From assembly GCF_022809715.1 (NCBI RefSeq), contig NZ_CP094460.1, forward strand, positions 1,178,001-1,242,000: a stretch of DNA of 64,000 bases, in the 5' to 3' direction. Position 1 is the stretch's first letter; each line of letters opens with the position of its first letter. The position numbers and the translations under genes are program-made. The DNA is from Burkholderia pyrrocinia (GTDB lineage: Bacteria > Pseudomonadota > Gammaproteobacteria > Burkholderiales > Burkholderiaceae). Below the pieces are notes generated by a model, which was not told the DNA's origin, did no database searches, and saw only the letters and a list, made by a program, of their open reading frames with translations. This document shows positions 36,358 through 44,548 of this stretch, in pieces.

Positions 36358-36756
36358 ATGGATTGCAAATACCTGTACATCGACAACATAAAAATCAACT
36401 TCGTGCGCCGCACGATCGAAATCGACAACAAGGTCGTTGACGTTACGCCGCGCGAATTCGACGTCGTCGAATTCCTGCTCGACAACATGAACAAGGTCGT
36501 GCCGCGGCAGGCAATCCAGGAAGCCGTATGGGGCCGGGAACTCGCCGTGTCGTCGCGCACGCTCGATACCCATATCTCGCGGATCCGCTCGAAACTGCAG
36601 CTCGAACACGACAAGAACCTGCGGATCATCCCGATCTATGCGGTCGGCTATCGCCTCGTGCTGTTCGGTGCGGCCATGACGCACGTCGAGCGCCACGAAG
36701 CGGCGCCGATCCTGCGTGCCGCGCCGCCGGCCGTGATGGCCGCCGACTACGCCTGA
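36358..36756 (+). CDS. Orphan OmpR-type winged-helix regulator of the T3S locus
   Basis: A 132-residue protein consisting of the OmpR/ToxR-type DNA-binding winged helix (about 1-100) and a short Ala-rich tail, with no receiver domain. The core reads VDVTPREFDVVEFLLDNMNK (20 residues) and the recognition helix region is SSRTLDTHISRIRSKLQLE, followed by the wing YAVGYRLVLF. It lies at the head of the T3S plus-strand arm, upstream of sctQ, so it is probably a local transcriptional regulator. Single-domain regulators of this type cannot be phosphorylated and are controlled by expression level or partners. Start 36358 has GAGGG a few bases upstream. Confidence 0.85.
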   Translation: MDCKYLYIDNIKINFVRRTIEIDNKVVDVTPREFDVVEFLLDNMNKVVPRQAIQEAVWGRELAVSSRTLDTHISRIRSKLQLEHDKNLRIIPIYAVGYRLVLFGAAMTHVERHEAAPILRAAPPAVMAADYA

Positions 36757-37133
36757 CGATTCACCCGCGCGCCGCCCGCTCGCGGCGCGCCAGCAGCACT
36801 CCCCCCACCGCGCTGTGCAGGTTCGCAGCGCTTCGCGTCCCGCCAGCCGGATGCGGCCACACGCCGCCGCGCATCGCGCTGCGCGGCATTCCATCACGCG
36901 GCGTCACGCTTCGTAGCGCCCCGCGCTCGCCGTCGCCGCGCGATGCACGCGACTACGGATTCCGGCGCGGCACGCGGCCATGGCCGTCCCTACAATCGAC
37001 GCAGCAGCCGCGTGCCCGTCCGCGCCACCGGCCCCATAACAACCCGTCGAACCGACGCCGAATCCGCCCCGATCCCGCCGTGCCTGCGCAGTTCCTGACG
37101 AATGCCGACGCCGGCGACGCCGCGAACCGGGCC
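36757..37133. other. Non-coding gap between the T3S regulator and sctQ
   Basis: I see no supported gene here. The sequence is GC-rich with Arg/Pro-rich shadow frames. It must contain the sctQ translation signals; a promoter is not recognisable by eye. Confidence 0.4.
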
Positions 37134-38234
37134 ATGCCCGCCGCTTCCGTGCCGCCCGCCGCTGCTCCGGCAGCGGTCGCGCTCGACGCGTCGCCCTACC
37201 TGCCGCGCCTGTCCGCCGCCGCCGCGCGCGGGCTGTCGCACGCGTACTGCGCGACCGGCGCCGTTCCGGTCACGCTCGGCGAGCATGCGTACGAGCTGCG
37301 CTGGCGCATCGAGGCCGAGCCGGCCGCCGATGCGCACGCATATCGCTTCGTCGTCGGCCCGGCCACCGGCACGCTATGGATCGATCCGGTCGCGGAAACG
37401 GAATGGCTCGGCGACGCGGCCGACCCGGCCGTGCCGGCCGTGATCCGCGCGGCGCTGCTCGCCGACCTGTGCGCGCCGCTCACGGCCGTGCTGCAGGCCG
37501 CGACGCGGCAGCGCGTGGAACTGCTGCCGCCGCCCGCGAGCGCGCCCGCGTGGCGTGCATCGCCGGCCGCGCTGCGCTTCGAACTGCGGCGCGCCGACGG
37601 CGCATGGCGCTGCCACGGCGCACTGCTGTTCGACGCGCCCGATGCGCTGGCCGTGTTCTTCGCGGCCGCGCCGGCCGCGCTCGCCGGCACGCGCGCGGCC
37701 TACGCGAACCTGCCCGTGCCGCTCGTGTTCGAGATCGGCCGCACCGAGCTGACGATAGCCGAACTGGCCGACGTCGTCGGCGGCGACATCATCGCGATCG
37801 AGCGCTGGCAGGCGCACGAGCAGAACCTGCTGTGCGTCGCGCGGCTGCCTGCCGCGCCGGCGTGGGAGATCACCGGACGGCCGTCGGGCAACCGGCTGAC
37901 CGTCGAACGAATCAGGGAGATGCCTTTGGAACCGACCCGCACCGACACCGCGCCCGCGACGGCGCACGACGCGCCGCCCGCCGATGCGCCGCGCACGCTC
38001 GACGGCCTCGCGGTCGACCTGCGCTTCGAACTGCCGCCCACGTCGATGCCGCTCGGCGAGTTGAGCGCGCTGCAGCCGGGCGCCGTGATCGAACTGCAGC
38101 AAGGCATCAACCAGAGCGTGATCCATCTGGTCGCGAACGGGATGCTGATCGGCACCGGCCATCTGATTGCAGTCGGCCAGAAACTCGGCGTGCGGGTCGT
38201 CACGCTGACGCAACCCGCGCCGCGCGAGCGCTGA
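37134..38234 (+). CDS. sctQ: T3S cytoplasmic ring protein SctQ (HrcQ/YscQ)
   Basis: A 366-residue protein of the C-ring/sorting platform. The C-terminal 75 residues are a SPOA domain (LGELSALQPGAVIELQQGIN and MLIGTGHLIAVGQKLGVRV), related to flagellar FliN. The N-terminal part is divergent, Ala/Pro-rich and characteristic of SctQ in being poorly conserved; a second SPOA-like region lies around residues 195-255 (VPLVFEIGRTELTIAELADV). With SctK and SctL it links the ATPase to the export gate and selects substrates. The start is uncertain: ATG 37134 is used, but a GTG at 37080 is in frame; neither has a good ribosome site. sctR starts three bases after the stop. Confidence 0.88.
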   Translation: MPAASVPPAAAPAAVALDASPYLPRLSAAAARGLSHAYCATGAVPVTLGEHAYELRWRIEAEPAADAHAYRFVVGPATGTLWIDPVAETEWLGDAADPAVPAVIRAALLADLCAPLTAVLQAATRQRVELLPPPASAPAWRASPAALRFELRRADGAWRCHGALLFDAPDALAVFFAAAPAALAGTRAAYANLPVPLVFEIGRTELTIAELADVVGGDIIAIERWQAHEQNLLCVARLPAAPAWEITGRPSGNRLTVERIREMPLEPTRTDTAPATAHDAPPADAPRTLDGLAVDLRFELPPTSMPLGELSALQPGAVIELQQGINQSVIHLVANGMLIGTGHLIAVGQKLGVRVVTLTQPAPRER

Positions 38235-38237
38235 GCG

Positions 38238-38912
38238 ATGGGCAACCTGCCGAATCCGGTCGCGCTGATCGCGGTGATCGCCGCGCTCGGCATCGCGCCG
38301 TTCGCCGCGCTGATGGTGACGAGCTACACGAAGCTCGTGGTCGTTCTCGGCCTCCTGCGCTCCGCGCTCGGGATCCAGCAGGTGCCGCCGAACCTCGTGC
38401 TGAACGGCATCGCGCTGATCCTGTCGCTGTTCATCATGGCGCCCGTCGGGATGTCGATCCGCGACGCGCTGCAGGCGCGCCACTTCGACGCATCGGGGCA
38501 GCTGTCGACCGCCGACGTCGGCGCGCTCGCCGATGCCGCGCTGCCGCCGATCAAGGATTTCCTCGTGTCGCATACGCGGCAGCGCGACCGCGAATTCTTC
38601 GTGCGCACCGCGACGTCGGTCTGGCCGAAGAACCGCGCGGACGGCATCAAGGACGACGACCTGCTCGTGCTGGTGCCGAGCTTCACGCTCGCCGAGCTGA
38701 CGAAGGCGTTCCAGATCGGTTTCGTGATCTATATCGTGTTCATCGTCGTCGACCTGCTGGTCGCGAACATCCTGCTCGCGCTCGGGATGCAGATGATCTC
38801 GCCGACGACGATCTCGGTGCCGTTCAAGCTGCTGCTGTTCGTCGCGCTCGACGGCTGGTCGCTGCTCGTGCACGGGCTCGTGCTGTCGTACCGCGTGGCG
38901 GGCGCGGGATGA
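38238..38912 (+). CDS. sctR: T3S export-gate protein SctR (HrcR/YscR)
   Basis: A 224-residue inner-membrane protein of the FliP/SctR family, which forms the core of the export gate with SctS and SctT. The family signature is seen in MVTSYTKLVVVLGLLRSALG (20 residues), TLAELTKAFQIGFVIYIVFI-like (20 residues around 154) and the C-terminal LGMQMISPTTISVPFKLLLF (20 residues). Four membrane segments are recognisable. Length is typical (about 215-225). It is coupled to sctQ upstream and its stop overlaps the transglycosylase start by four bases. Confidence 0.96.
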   Translation: MGNLPNPVALIAVIAALGIAPFAALMVTSYTKLVVVLGLLRSALGIQQVPPNLVLNGIALILSLFIMAPVGMSIRDALQARHFDASGQLSTADVGALADAALPPIKDFLVSHTRQRDREFFVRTATSVWPKNRADGIKDDDLLVLVPSFTLAELTKAFQIGFVIYIVFIVVDLLVANILLALGMQMISPTTISVPFKLLLFVALDGWSLLVHGLVLSYRVAGAG

Positions 38913-39703
38913 ATGCGCGCGGCCTGCGAACCGCCGCCGTGCACCTGTGCGCGCTGGTCGGGCTGCTCGTGCTCGCATTCGCCGGCATGCAGCCGCGCAT
39001 CGCGCATGCGGCCAGCGGCGCGGGCTTCGCGCAACTCGCTCGCGCGTGTGCGCCGAACGTCGATCCCGACACGCTCGCCGCGCTCGTGCGCACCGAATCG
39101 GGCTTCAATCCGTACGCGATCGGCGTGGTCGGCGGCCACCTGGCGCGCCAGCCCGCGTCGCTCGACGAGGCACGCGCGACCGCGCGCGAGCTTGCGTCGC
39201 GCGGCTTCAGCTACAGCGTCGGCCTCGCGCAGGTGAACGAACGAAATTTCTCGAAATACGGGCTCGACGAAGCGACGATGTTCGAGCCGTGCCGCAACCT
39301 GCGGGCCGGCGGCGCGATCCTGACCGAATGCTTCGCGCGCTCGTCGGGCACCGGCCGCGCCGCGCAGGCCGCATTGCGCGCGGCGCTGTCGTGCTACTAC
39401 AGCGGCAACTTCACGACCGGCTTCTCGAGCGGCTACGTGAGCCGCGTCGTCGCGAGCGCGCAACGCAACGCGCGCGAAGGCGGCGTCGAACCGATTCCGG
39501 TCGTAAGCGACACGCCGCCGCCCGAGCGCCGCCGGCGCACGGAAGCCGCCGCCGTCACGCCACCCGAACACGCGCGCCGGCTGGCGTCGCCCGCCGCGTC
39601 CGCCGATGCGCCTTCGTGTCACGCGCGCCCGGTGGTGATGATGTGCCGCGGGCTGCCGGCGAACCAGGCGAAGCGGCTGTGCGTGCGGTGTCTCGATCAG
39701 TGA
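38909..39703 (+). CDS. T3S-associated lytic transglycosylase (IagB/VirB1-like)
   Basis: A 264-residue exported muramidase-type protein. The signal peptide (about 1-35, ending RIAHA) is followed by a soluble lytic transglycosylase domain with the catalytic Glu in LVRTESGFNPYAIGVVGG and the second motif YSVGLAQVNERNFSKYGLD. Such enzymes open the peptidoglycan so the T3S basal body can pass. The C-terminal 80 residues are Pro/Arg-rich with five cysteines near the end and vary among homologues. The ATG overlaps the sctR stop, so it belongs to the same operon. No terminator hairpin is evident before the convergent asnB. Confidence 0.92.
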   Translation: MNARGLRTAAVHLCALVGLLVLAFAGMQPRIAHAASGAGFAQLARACAPNVDPDTLAALVRTESGFNPYAIGVVGGHLARQPASLDEARATARELASRGFSYSVGLAQVNERNFSKYGLDEATMFEPCRNLRAGGAILTECFARSSGTGRAAQAALRAALSCYYSGNFTTGFSSGYVSRVVASAQRNAREGGVEPIPVVSDTPPPERRRRTEAAAVTPPEHARRLASPAASADAPSCHARPVVMMCRGLPANQAKRLCVRCLDQ

Positions 39704-39757
39704 CCGGGTGCGGCGCGGGCGTGTGCGCGGGCCGTCGTCAGCAAGTCGAACGCCGCG

Positions 39758-41725
39758 TCACCCCGCCCGCTGCGCCTCCAGCCACGCCTGGAACATCAGC
39801 ACCGTCCACAACTGATGCTGCCAGTTCATCCGCCCCGTCTGGTGCTGCCGCCACAGACGCTCGACCGCGGCCGCATCGAAGAAACCCTCTTCGCGCAACC
39901 GCGACGGCCGCAGCAGCGCCTCGGCCCAGTCGCGCAGCGAGCCGCGCAGCCAGTGATCGACGGGCGCGCAGAAGCCCTGCTTCGGCCGGTCGATCAGCGC
40001 CGACGGCACGTACTGGTCGAGCAGCCGGCGCAGCAGCGCCTTCGACTGCCCTTCCGGCAAGCGCACCGACGCCGGCACGCGCCACGCGAATTCGACGACG
40101 TGATGATCGAGAAACGGCATGCGCGTCTCGAGGCTCACGGCCATCGCCGCGCGGTCGACCTTCGCGAGAATGTCGGTCGGCAAATACGTGAGCGTGTCGA
40201 TCGCCATCGCCTGCTCGGCGAAGCTCAGGTGCGCGGGCCACGCGGACACCGTGTCGAGCGGCGTCGGCGGCTCCTGCCCCGACAGCGCGATGCGCTCGGG
40301 ATGATGCACCGACGACATCAGCAGCCGGTACAGGCCGATGCGGCTCTCGGCCGTCATCACATGGCCGAGCTTGTGCAGGCGGTCGCCGATGCGCGACGCC
40401 GATTCGCGCGCCTCCACGCCGCCCCATGCACCCTGTGCGACGGCCGCGAGCTGGTCCGCGTGATCGGGCCGCAGCGCATGCAGCGCGGCGGCGATCCGCG
40501 CGCGCACGGCGGCCGGCACTCGATGCAGCTTGCGCCACAGGCGCGGCGTCAGGAAGTAGCGCGTATATCCGCCGAACAGCTCGTCGCCGCCGTCGCCGGA
40601 CAGGCTCACCTTCACATGCCGGCGCGTCAGCTCCGACACGAGAAAGGTCGGGATCTGCGAGGCATCGGCGAACGGCTCGTCGTAGATCGACGGCAGCTTC
40701 GGCACGACGCCGAGCGCATGGTCGGCCGTCACGTAAAGCTCGGTATGCCGCGTGCCGAGATGGCGCGCAACGGCCTTCGCGTAACCGGCTTCGTCGTAGC
40801 CGGCTTCATGGAAGCCGATCGTAAACGTGTCGACCGGCGTCGCCGATTGCGCCTGCATCAGCGCGACGATCGCCGACGAATCGACGCCGCCCGACAGGAA
40901 CGCGCCGAGCGGCACGTCGGCTTCCATCTGCCGCGCGACGGCCTGGCGCAGGATCGCGTCGAGCTGGCCGACGGCCTCGTCGGCACTGCCCTCGAACGGC
41001 TGCTCGCGGCCGTTCTCGATCGCCTGTTCGAGCGTCCAGTACGCGCGCACGCGCGGCGTGTCGCGCGCATGCTCGAACTGGATGTACGTGCCGGGCGGCA
41101 GCTTGCGGATGCCGCGATAGATCGTGTACGGCGCGGGCACGCTCGACTGGCGCAGATACAGGCACAGCGCATCGCGGTCGACCGTGCCGTCGAAGCCCGG
41201 ATAGCCGCGCAGCGCCTTCAGCTCCGACGCGAACACGAGCGCGTCGCCGATCCGGCCGTAGTAGAGCGGCTTCTCGCCGATCCGGTCGCGCGCGAGCGTC
41301 AGCACCCGCGACTCGCGATTCCACAGCGCGAACGCGAACATGCCGGTCGCGCGCCGCAGCGTCGCCTCGACGCCCCACGCGACGATCGCCGCGATCAGCA
41401 CCTCGCTGTCGGAGTGGCCGCGCCACGCCGGTGCGCGACCCGCGCGCTCGAGCTCGGCACGCAGTTCGCGATGGTTGTAGATTTCGCCGTTGAAGACCAT
41501 GACGTAGCGGCCGCACGCGGATGCCATCGGCTGTCGGCCATGCACCGACAGGTCGACGATCGCAAGCCGCCGGTGGCCGAGGGCGATGCCGGCTTCCGGA
41601 TCGACCCAGATGCCCTGCCCGTCCGGCCCGCGATGCGCGAGGCTCGCCGTCATTCGCGCGAGCGTGCCGCGCGCTGTCTCCTCATCGCAGGCGACGCTAT
41701 TCAGAAAGCCGTCGATTCCGCACAT
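39758..41725 (-). CDS. asnB: Glutamine-hydrolysing asparagine synthetase, inserted in the T3S locus
   Basis: A 655-residue class-II amidotransferase. The Ntn nucleophile is Cys-2 after Met-1 (MCGIDGFLNS), which fixes the start at 41725 despite a longer frame. GATase motifs HRGPDG and NGEIYNHREL are present. The synthetase domain has the ATP-binding SGGVDSS and the loop SLSGDGGDELFGGY. It makes Asn from Asp and Gln, or in many surface-polysaccharide clusters amidates a sugar acid; this longer form (about 630-660) is of that type. Here it lies between the two arms of the T3S locus, antiparallel to the left arm, and shows no T3S-related feature. It may modify a secreted or surface molecule or be an unrelated passenger. 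Confidence 0.93.
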   Translation of the reverse strand: MCGIDGFLNSVACDEETARGTLARMTASLAHRGPDGQGIWVDPEAGIALGHRRLAIVDLSVHGRQPMASACGRYVMVFNGEIYNHRELRAELERAGRAPAWRGHSDSEVLIAAIVAWGVEATLRRATGMFAFALWNRESRVLTLARDRIGEKPLYYGRIGDALVFASELKALRGYPGFDGTVDRDALCLYLRQSSVPAPYTIYRGIRKLPPGTYIQFEHARDTPRVRAYWTLEQAIENGREQPFEGSADEAVGQLDAILRQAVARQMEADVPLGAFLSGGVDSSAIVALMQAQSATPVDTFTIGFHEAGYDEAGYAKAVARHLGTRHTELYVTADHALGVVPKLPSIYDEPFADASQIPTFLVSELTRRHVKVSLSGDGGDELFGGYTRYFLTPRLWRKLHRVPAAVRARIAAALHALRPDHADQLAAVAQGAWGGVEARESASRIGDRLHKLGHVMTAESRIGLYRLLMSSVHHPERIALSGQEPPTPLDTVSAWPAHLSFAEQAMAIDTLTYLPTDILAKVDRAAMAVSLETRMPFLDHHVVEFAWRVPASVRLPEGQSKALLRRLLDQYVPSALIDRPKQGFCAPVDHWLRGSLRDWAEALLRPSRLREEGFFDAAAVERLWRQHQTGRMNWQHQLWTVLMFQAWLEAQRAG

Positions 41726-41993
41726 TTGATTTGTCTGCCCCTGTTGACCTGTTCCGTCACGCATGGCGCAACCTCGCGGCCCGCCGTCAGGCGTAACGGT
41801 CGAGCCATATTACGAAGAAATAATTCAGCAATAATTCACCGGTGAATTCCGGCGACGACCGGAAAAAAATGACGTCAAGCGCCGCGCGCGCATGACCGCG
41901 CAAAGGGCCATATTGAATTGGAACGGATGGCCGTGCAGGCCCGCTGTCCTGAATAAAGGGGACGGCATGGGGATATGCCCGCCGCGGTGTGCG

Positions 41994-43025
41994 TCAGACA
42001 GCGCCGGTCGCCCATTTCAGCAACTGCGCGACCTCGCGGAAATGCTGCTGCTGGATCGTGCCGTTCTCGGGTGTCGTCTCGTACAGCGCCTGCGCGAGCC
42101 CGACGTTCGCAAGCGTCGGGCGCAGCGCGTCGCGCGCGAGCCGCACGATCCGCTCGGCCGCCTCGCCTTCGCCGCGCGCGAGCACCCACGGCAGCGTGCC
42201 GATCCCGCCGTAATAGAGCGCGACCGCGACGCGCGGAGAATAGACGACCACCGACGCGAAACCGATCCGGTCCGGCAGCGACGCGAACTGCGCTTCGCGC
42301 GCGAGCTGCCGGCGCTTCGCCTCGATGTGCGGGTCGCCCTCGTCCTCCTTGTGCTCGCGTCGCACTTCGTCGATCGACATCTTCATCTTCTGGTTGAACT
42401 CGTGACGCTGATGCACGATGTCGATCAGCGCCATCACGATGTAGATCAGCGCGGCCCAGCCGAACAGCAGCATCAGCAGCTTCACGATCAGCGCGAGGAT
42501 CGAGATCGGTCGCGTGAAACCCGACTGCACCGACGGGTCGAGCGACTCGACGATCAGCCAGCCGAGCGTCGCGGCGAGCAGCACCGTCTTCAGCAGCATC
42601 TTCGCGAGATTGACGAGGTTGCGCATCGACCACAGGTTCTTCAGCCCCGCGGCCGGATTAAGGCGCGACAGTTGCGGCATGAGGCGGCTCCACGCCATCA
42701 CGCCGCCGACCTGCACGAAGCCCGCGAGCAGGCCGGCCAGCAGCCCGGCCGCGACGATCTGCGCGGACAGCGTCGCCCAGTCGCGCGCGGCGCCGTCGAT
42801 CAGCACCGCGATCCGTGCCGACGGGTCGGCCGCGCCGATCGCGTCGAACACGAGCCGGAACAGCGACTGCAGCCGCGCGAACAGCGCGCCGATTCCGACC
42901 GCGAGCGCGACGCATACGCCGACGAAGAACGCCGACGAAATCGTTTCCGCGCTCTTCGGCACGTCGCCTTTCTCGCGCGCCTCGCGCAGGCGCTTCGCGG
43001 TCGGCTTCTGGTCCTTTTCGGCCAT
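41994..43025 (-). CDS. sctU: T3S export-switch protein SctU, lacking the NPTH autocleavage motif
   Basis: A 343-residue protein with four membrane segments and a cytoplasmic C-terminal domain, of the FlhB/SctU family. The N-terminus KPTAKRLREAREKGDVPKS and the linker MSIDEVRREHKEDEGDP are canonical. In the C-terminal domain the usual self-cleaving NPTH is replaced: residues 262-266 read YSPRV, so Asn-263 is Ser, Thr-265 is Arg and the His is absent, although Pro-264 remains. Autoproteolysis needs the Asn to cyclise, so this SctU is predicted not to cleave, and substrate switching may differ. It is the last gene of the minus-strand operon, 18 bp after sctT. Confidence 0.95.
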   Translation of the reverse strand: MAEKDQKPTAKRLREAREKGDVPKSAETISSAFFVGVCVALAVGIGALFARLQSLFRLVFDAIGAADPSARIAVLIDGAARDWATLSAQIVAAGLLAGLLAGFVQVGGVMAWSRLMPQLSRLNPAAGLKNLWSMRNLVNLAKMLLKTVLLAATLGWLIVESLDPSVQSGFTRPISILALIVKLLMLLFGWAALIYIVMALIDIVHQRHEFNQKMKMSIDEVRREHKEDEGDPHIEAKRRQLAREAQFASLPDRIGFASVVVYSPRVAVALYYGGIGTLPWVLARGEGEAAERIVRLARDALRPTLANVGLAQALYETTPENGTIQQQHFREVAQLLKWATGAV

Positions 43026-43043
43026 GTCGGCTCCGTCGCGCGC

Positions 43044-43853
43044 TCAGGCGCCGCCGTGCGCGGCGAACAGCGCGCGCAGCAGCGCCATCAGCCCGCTGTC
43101 GGGGCTCAGCAGCGAATGCAGCGCCGCGTACACCACCGGCAGGAACAGCACCATCATCAGCAGCGCGAGCGCGCTCTTCAGCGGCTGCGAGAACACGAAG
43201 ATGTTGAGCTGCGGCACCGCGCGCCCGACGAGGCCGATGCCGAGCTCGACGAGCACCAGCACGATCGTCACCGGCGCGGCGAGCTTCACCATCCATTCGA
43301 AGATCGTATCGGTCTGCCGCACGATGAAGGTCTGCAGCATCGACGAGAAATCGGGGCCGAGCGAGCCGATCGGCCACCACGCATACGACTGCGCGAACAG
43401 TTGCACGAGCACCTGCAGGCCGCCGGCCGTGACGAACAGCGCGATCGCGACGAAATTGAGGAAGCCCGAGGTCGGTCCGCCCTCGTGGCCGCCCATCGGA
43501 TCGAAGAACGCGGCGCTGCCGCTGCCCGTCTGGAAGTCGATCAGGTAGCCGACGCCCTGGATCGCGAACAGCACCGCGCTGAACGCGCCCGCGAGCAGCA
43601 TGCCGACCACCGCCTCCTTCGCGACGAGCAGGCACCACATCAGGAACGGCAGCGCGGCCACCTGCGCGGAGTCGATCGCCGGCGCGACGAACGCGGCGAT
43701 CACGACGGCGATCCCGTTGCGCACGAGCCCCGTGATGATCTGCTCGTTGAACACCGGCACGACGAACATGATCGGCAACAGGCGCGGCATCACGTAGAGC
43801 AGCGGCCGCAGCGTACCCGCGACGTCGTTGAAACCCGCGGCCTGGTCTAGCAT
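43044..43853 (-). CDS. sctT: T3S export-gate protein SctT (HrcT/YscT)
   Basis: A 269-residue inner-membrane protein of the FliR/SctT family with about six membrane segments. Family motifs include LPFLMWCLLVAKEAVVGMLL (20 residues), GYLIDFQTGSGSAAFFDPM and the C-terminal SQPLKSALALLMMVLFLPVV (20 residues). It completes the SctRST pore. Start 43853 follows the domain border; the longer frame upstream is Arg-rich shadow of sctO. It overlaps the sctO stop by seven bases. Confidence 0.94.
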   Translation of the reverse strand: MLDQAAGFNDVAGTLRPLLYVMPRLLPIMFVVPVFNEQIITGLVRNGIAVVIAAFVAPAIDSAQVAALPFLMWCLLVAKEAVVGMLLAGAFSAVLFAIQGVGYLIDFQTGSGSAAFFDPMGGHEGGPTSGFLNFVAIALFVTAGGLQVLVQLFAQSYAWWPIGSLGPDFSSMLQTFIVRQTDTIFEWMVKLAAPVTIVLVLVELGIGLVGRAVPQLNIFVFSQPLKSALALLMMVLFLPVVYAALHSLLSPDSGLMALLRALFAAHGGA

Positions 43854-44548
43854 CGGCGCTCCGCGGCGGCGGGCGGCTCGGGGTCGTCGGCCGGGGCGGT
43901 TGAGGCGGTTGAAGCGGCTGTGTCGCCCATGTCGGTCACGTCGGCCGAGCCGGCTTCCGCATCGGCCGGCCGGGCGGCCATCTCCGCGTCGAACGCGGCG
44001 GCCGCTTCCGGCTGCGCGGCCGCGTGGCCGGCCACGTCGCCCGCCGCGCCTGACCATACCCCGGCCGTCGCGAAGCGCCGCACCGCGTAGCCGTCCGCGA
44101 CTTCGTCGGCATCGCGCTCGACCCGCGCGGCACGCGCGTGCAGCGCCTTCTCGCCGGCCTTGTCGAGCTTGTCCTCGGCGGCCTTCGCCTTGCGCGCGGC
44201 GCGCTGCAGGTCGGCCAGCGTCGCCTCGTGGCCGCGATGCACGTGCGCGGCCTCGCTCACCGACGCGTTCGCGGTGCCGATGTGCCGGTCGAACGTGCGC
44301 GTATCGGCCGCCGCGTTCTGCAGCACGCGCGCCTCGCGCACGTCGTCGGCAAGACGCGTCTGGATCGCGGCCTTCGCGGCCACCTGCTGCGCGAGCTGCG
44401 CGTGCGCGGCGTCGAGCGCGCGGCGGCTCTGCGCGGCGATGCCCTGCTGGCGCGCGGCCGCGACGCGCGCGATCTGGCTGCGCATCTCGCGCACGCGCTT
44501 CAGGCGCGCGAGCGTGACGAGCACGAGGCGGTCGTCGGCTTCAGACAT
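43847..44548 (-). CDS. sctO: T3S ATPase stalk protein SctO (HrpO/YscO)
   Basis: A 233-residue, largely helical protein. Residues about 10-150 form a two-stranded coiled coil (LVLVTLARLKRVREMRSQIA, 20 residues, then Ala/Arg/Gln heptads), as in FliJ/SctO stalks that sit in the ATPase hexamer and contact SctV. The C-terminal 80 residues are Ala/Glu/Asp-rich and unstructured; this tail is longer than in most SctO proteins (about 150-170 residues). The gene lies directly after the ATPase, overlapping its end by eight bases, the usual position. Sequence identity in this family is low, so the call rests on position and coiled-coil character. Confidence 0.85.
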   Translation of the reverse strand: MSEADDRLVLVTLARLKRVREMRSQIARVAAARQQGIAAQSRRALDAAHAQLAQQVAAKAAIQTRLADDVREARVLQNAAADTRTFDRHIGTANASVSEAAHVHRGHEATLADLQRAARKAKAAEDKLDKAGEKALHARAARVERDADEVADGYAVRRFATAGVWSGAAGDVAGHAAAQPEAAAAFDAEMAARPADAEAGSADVTDMGDTAASTASTAPADDPEPPAAAERRC

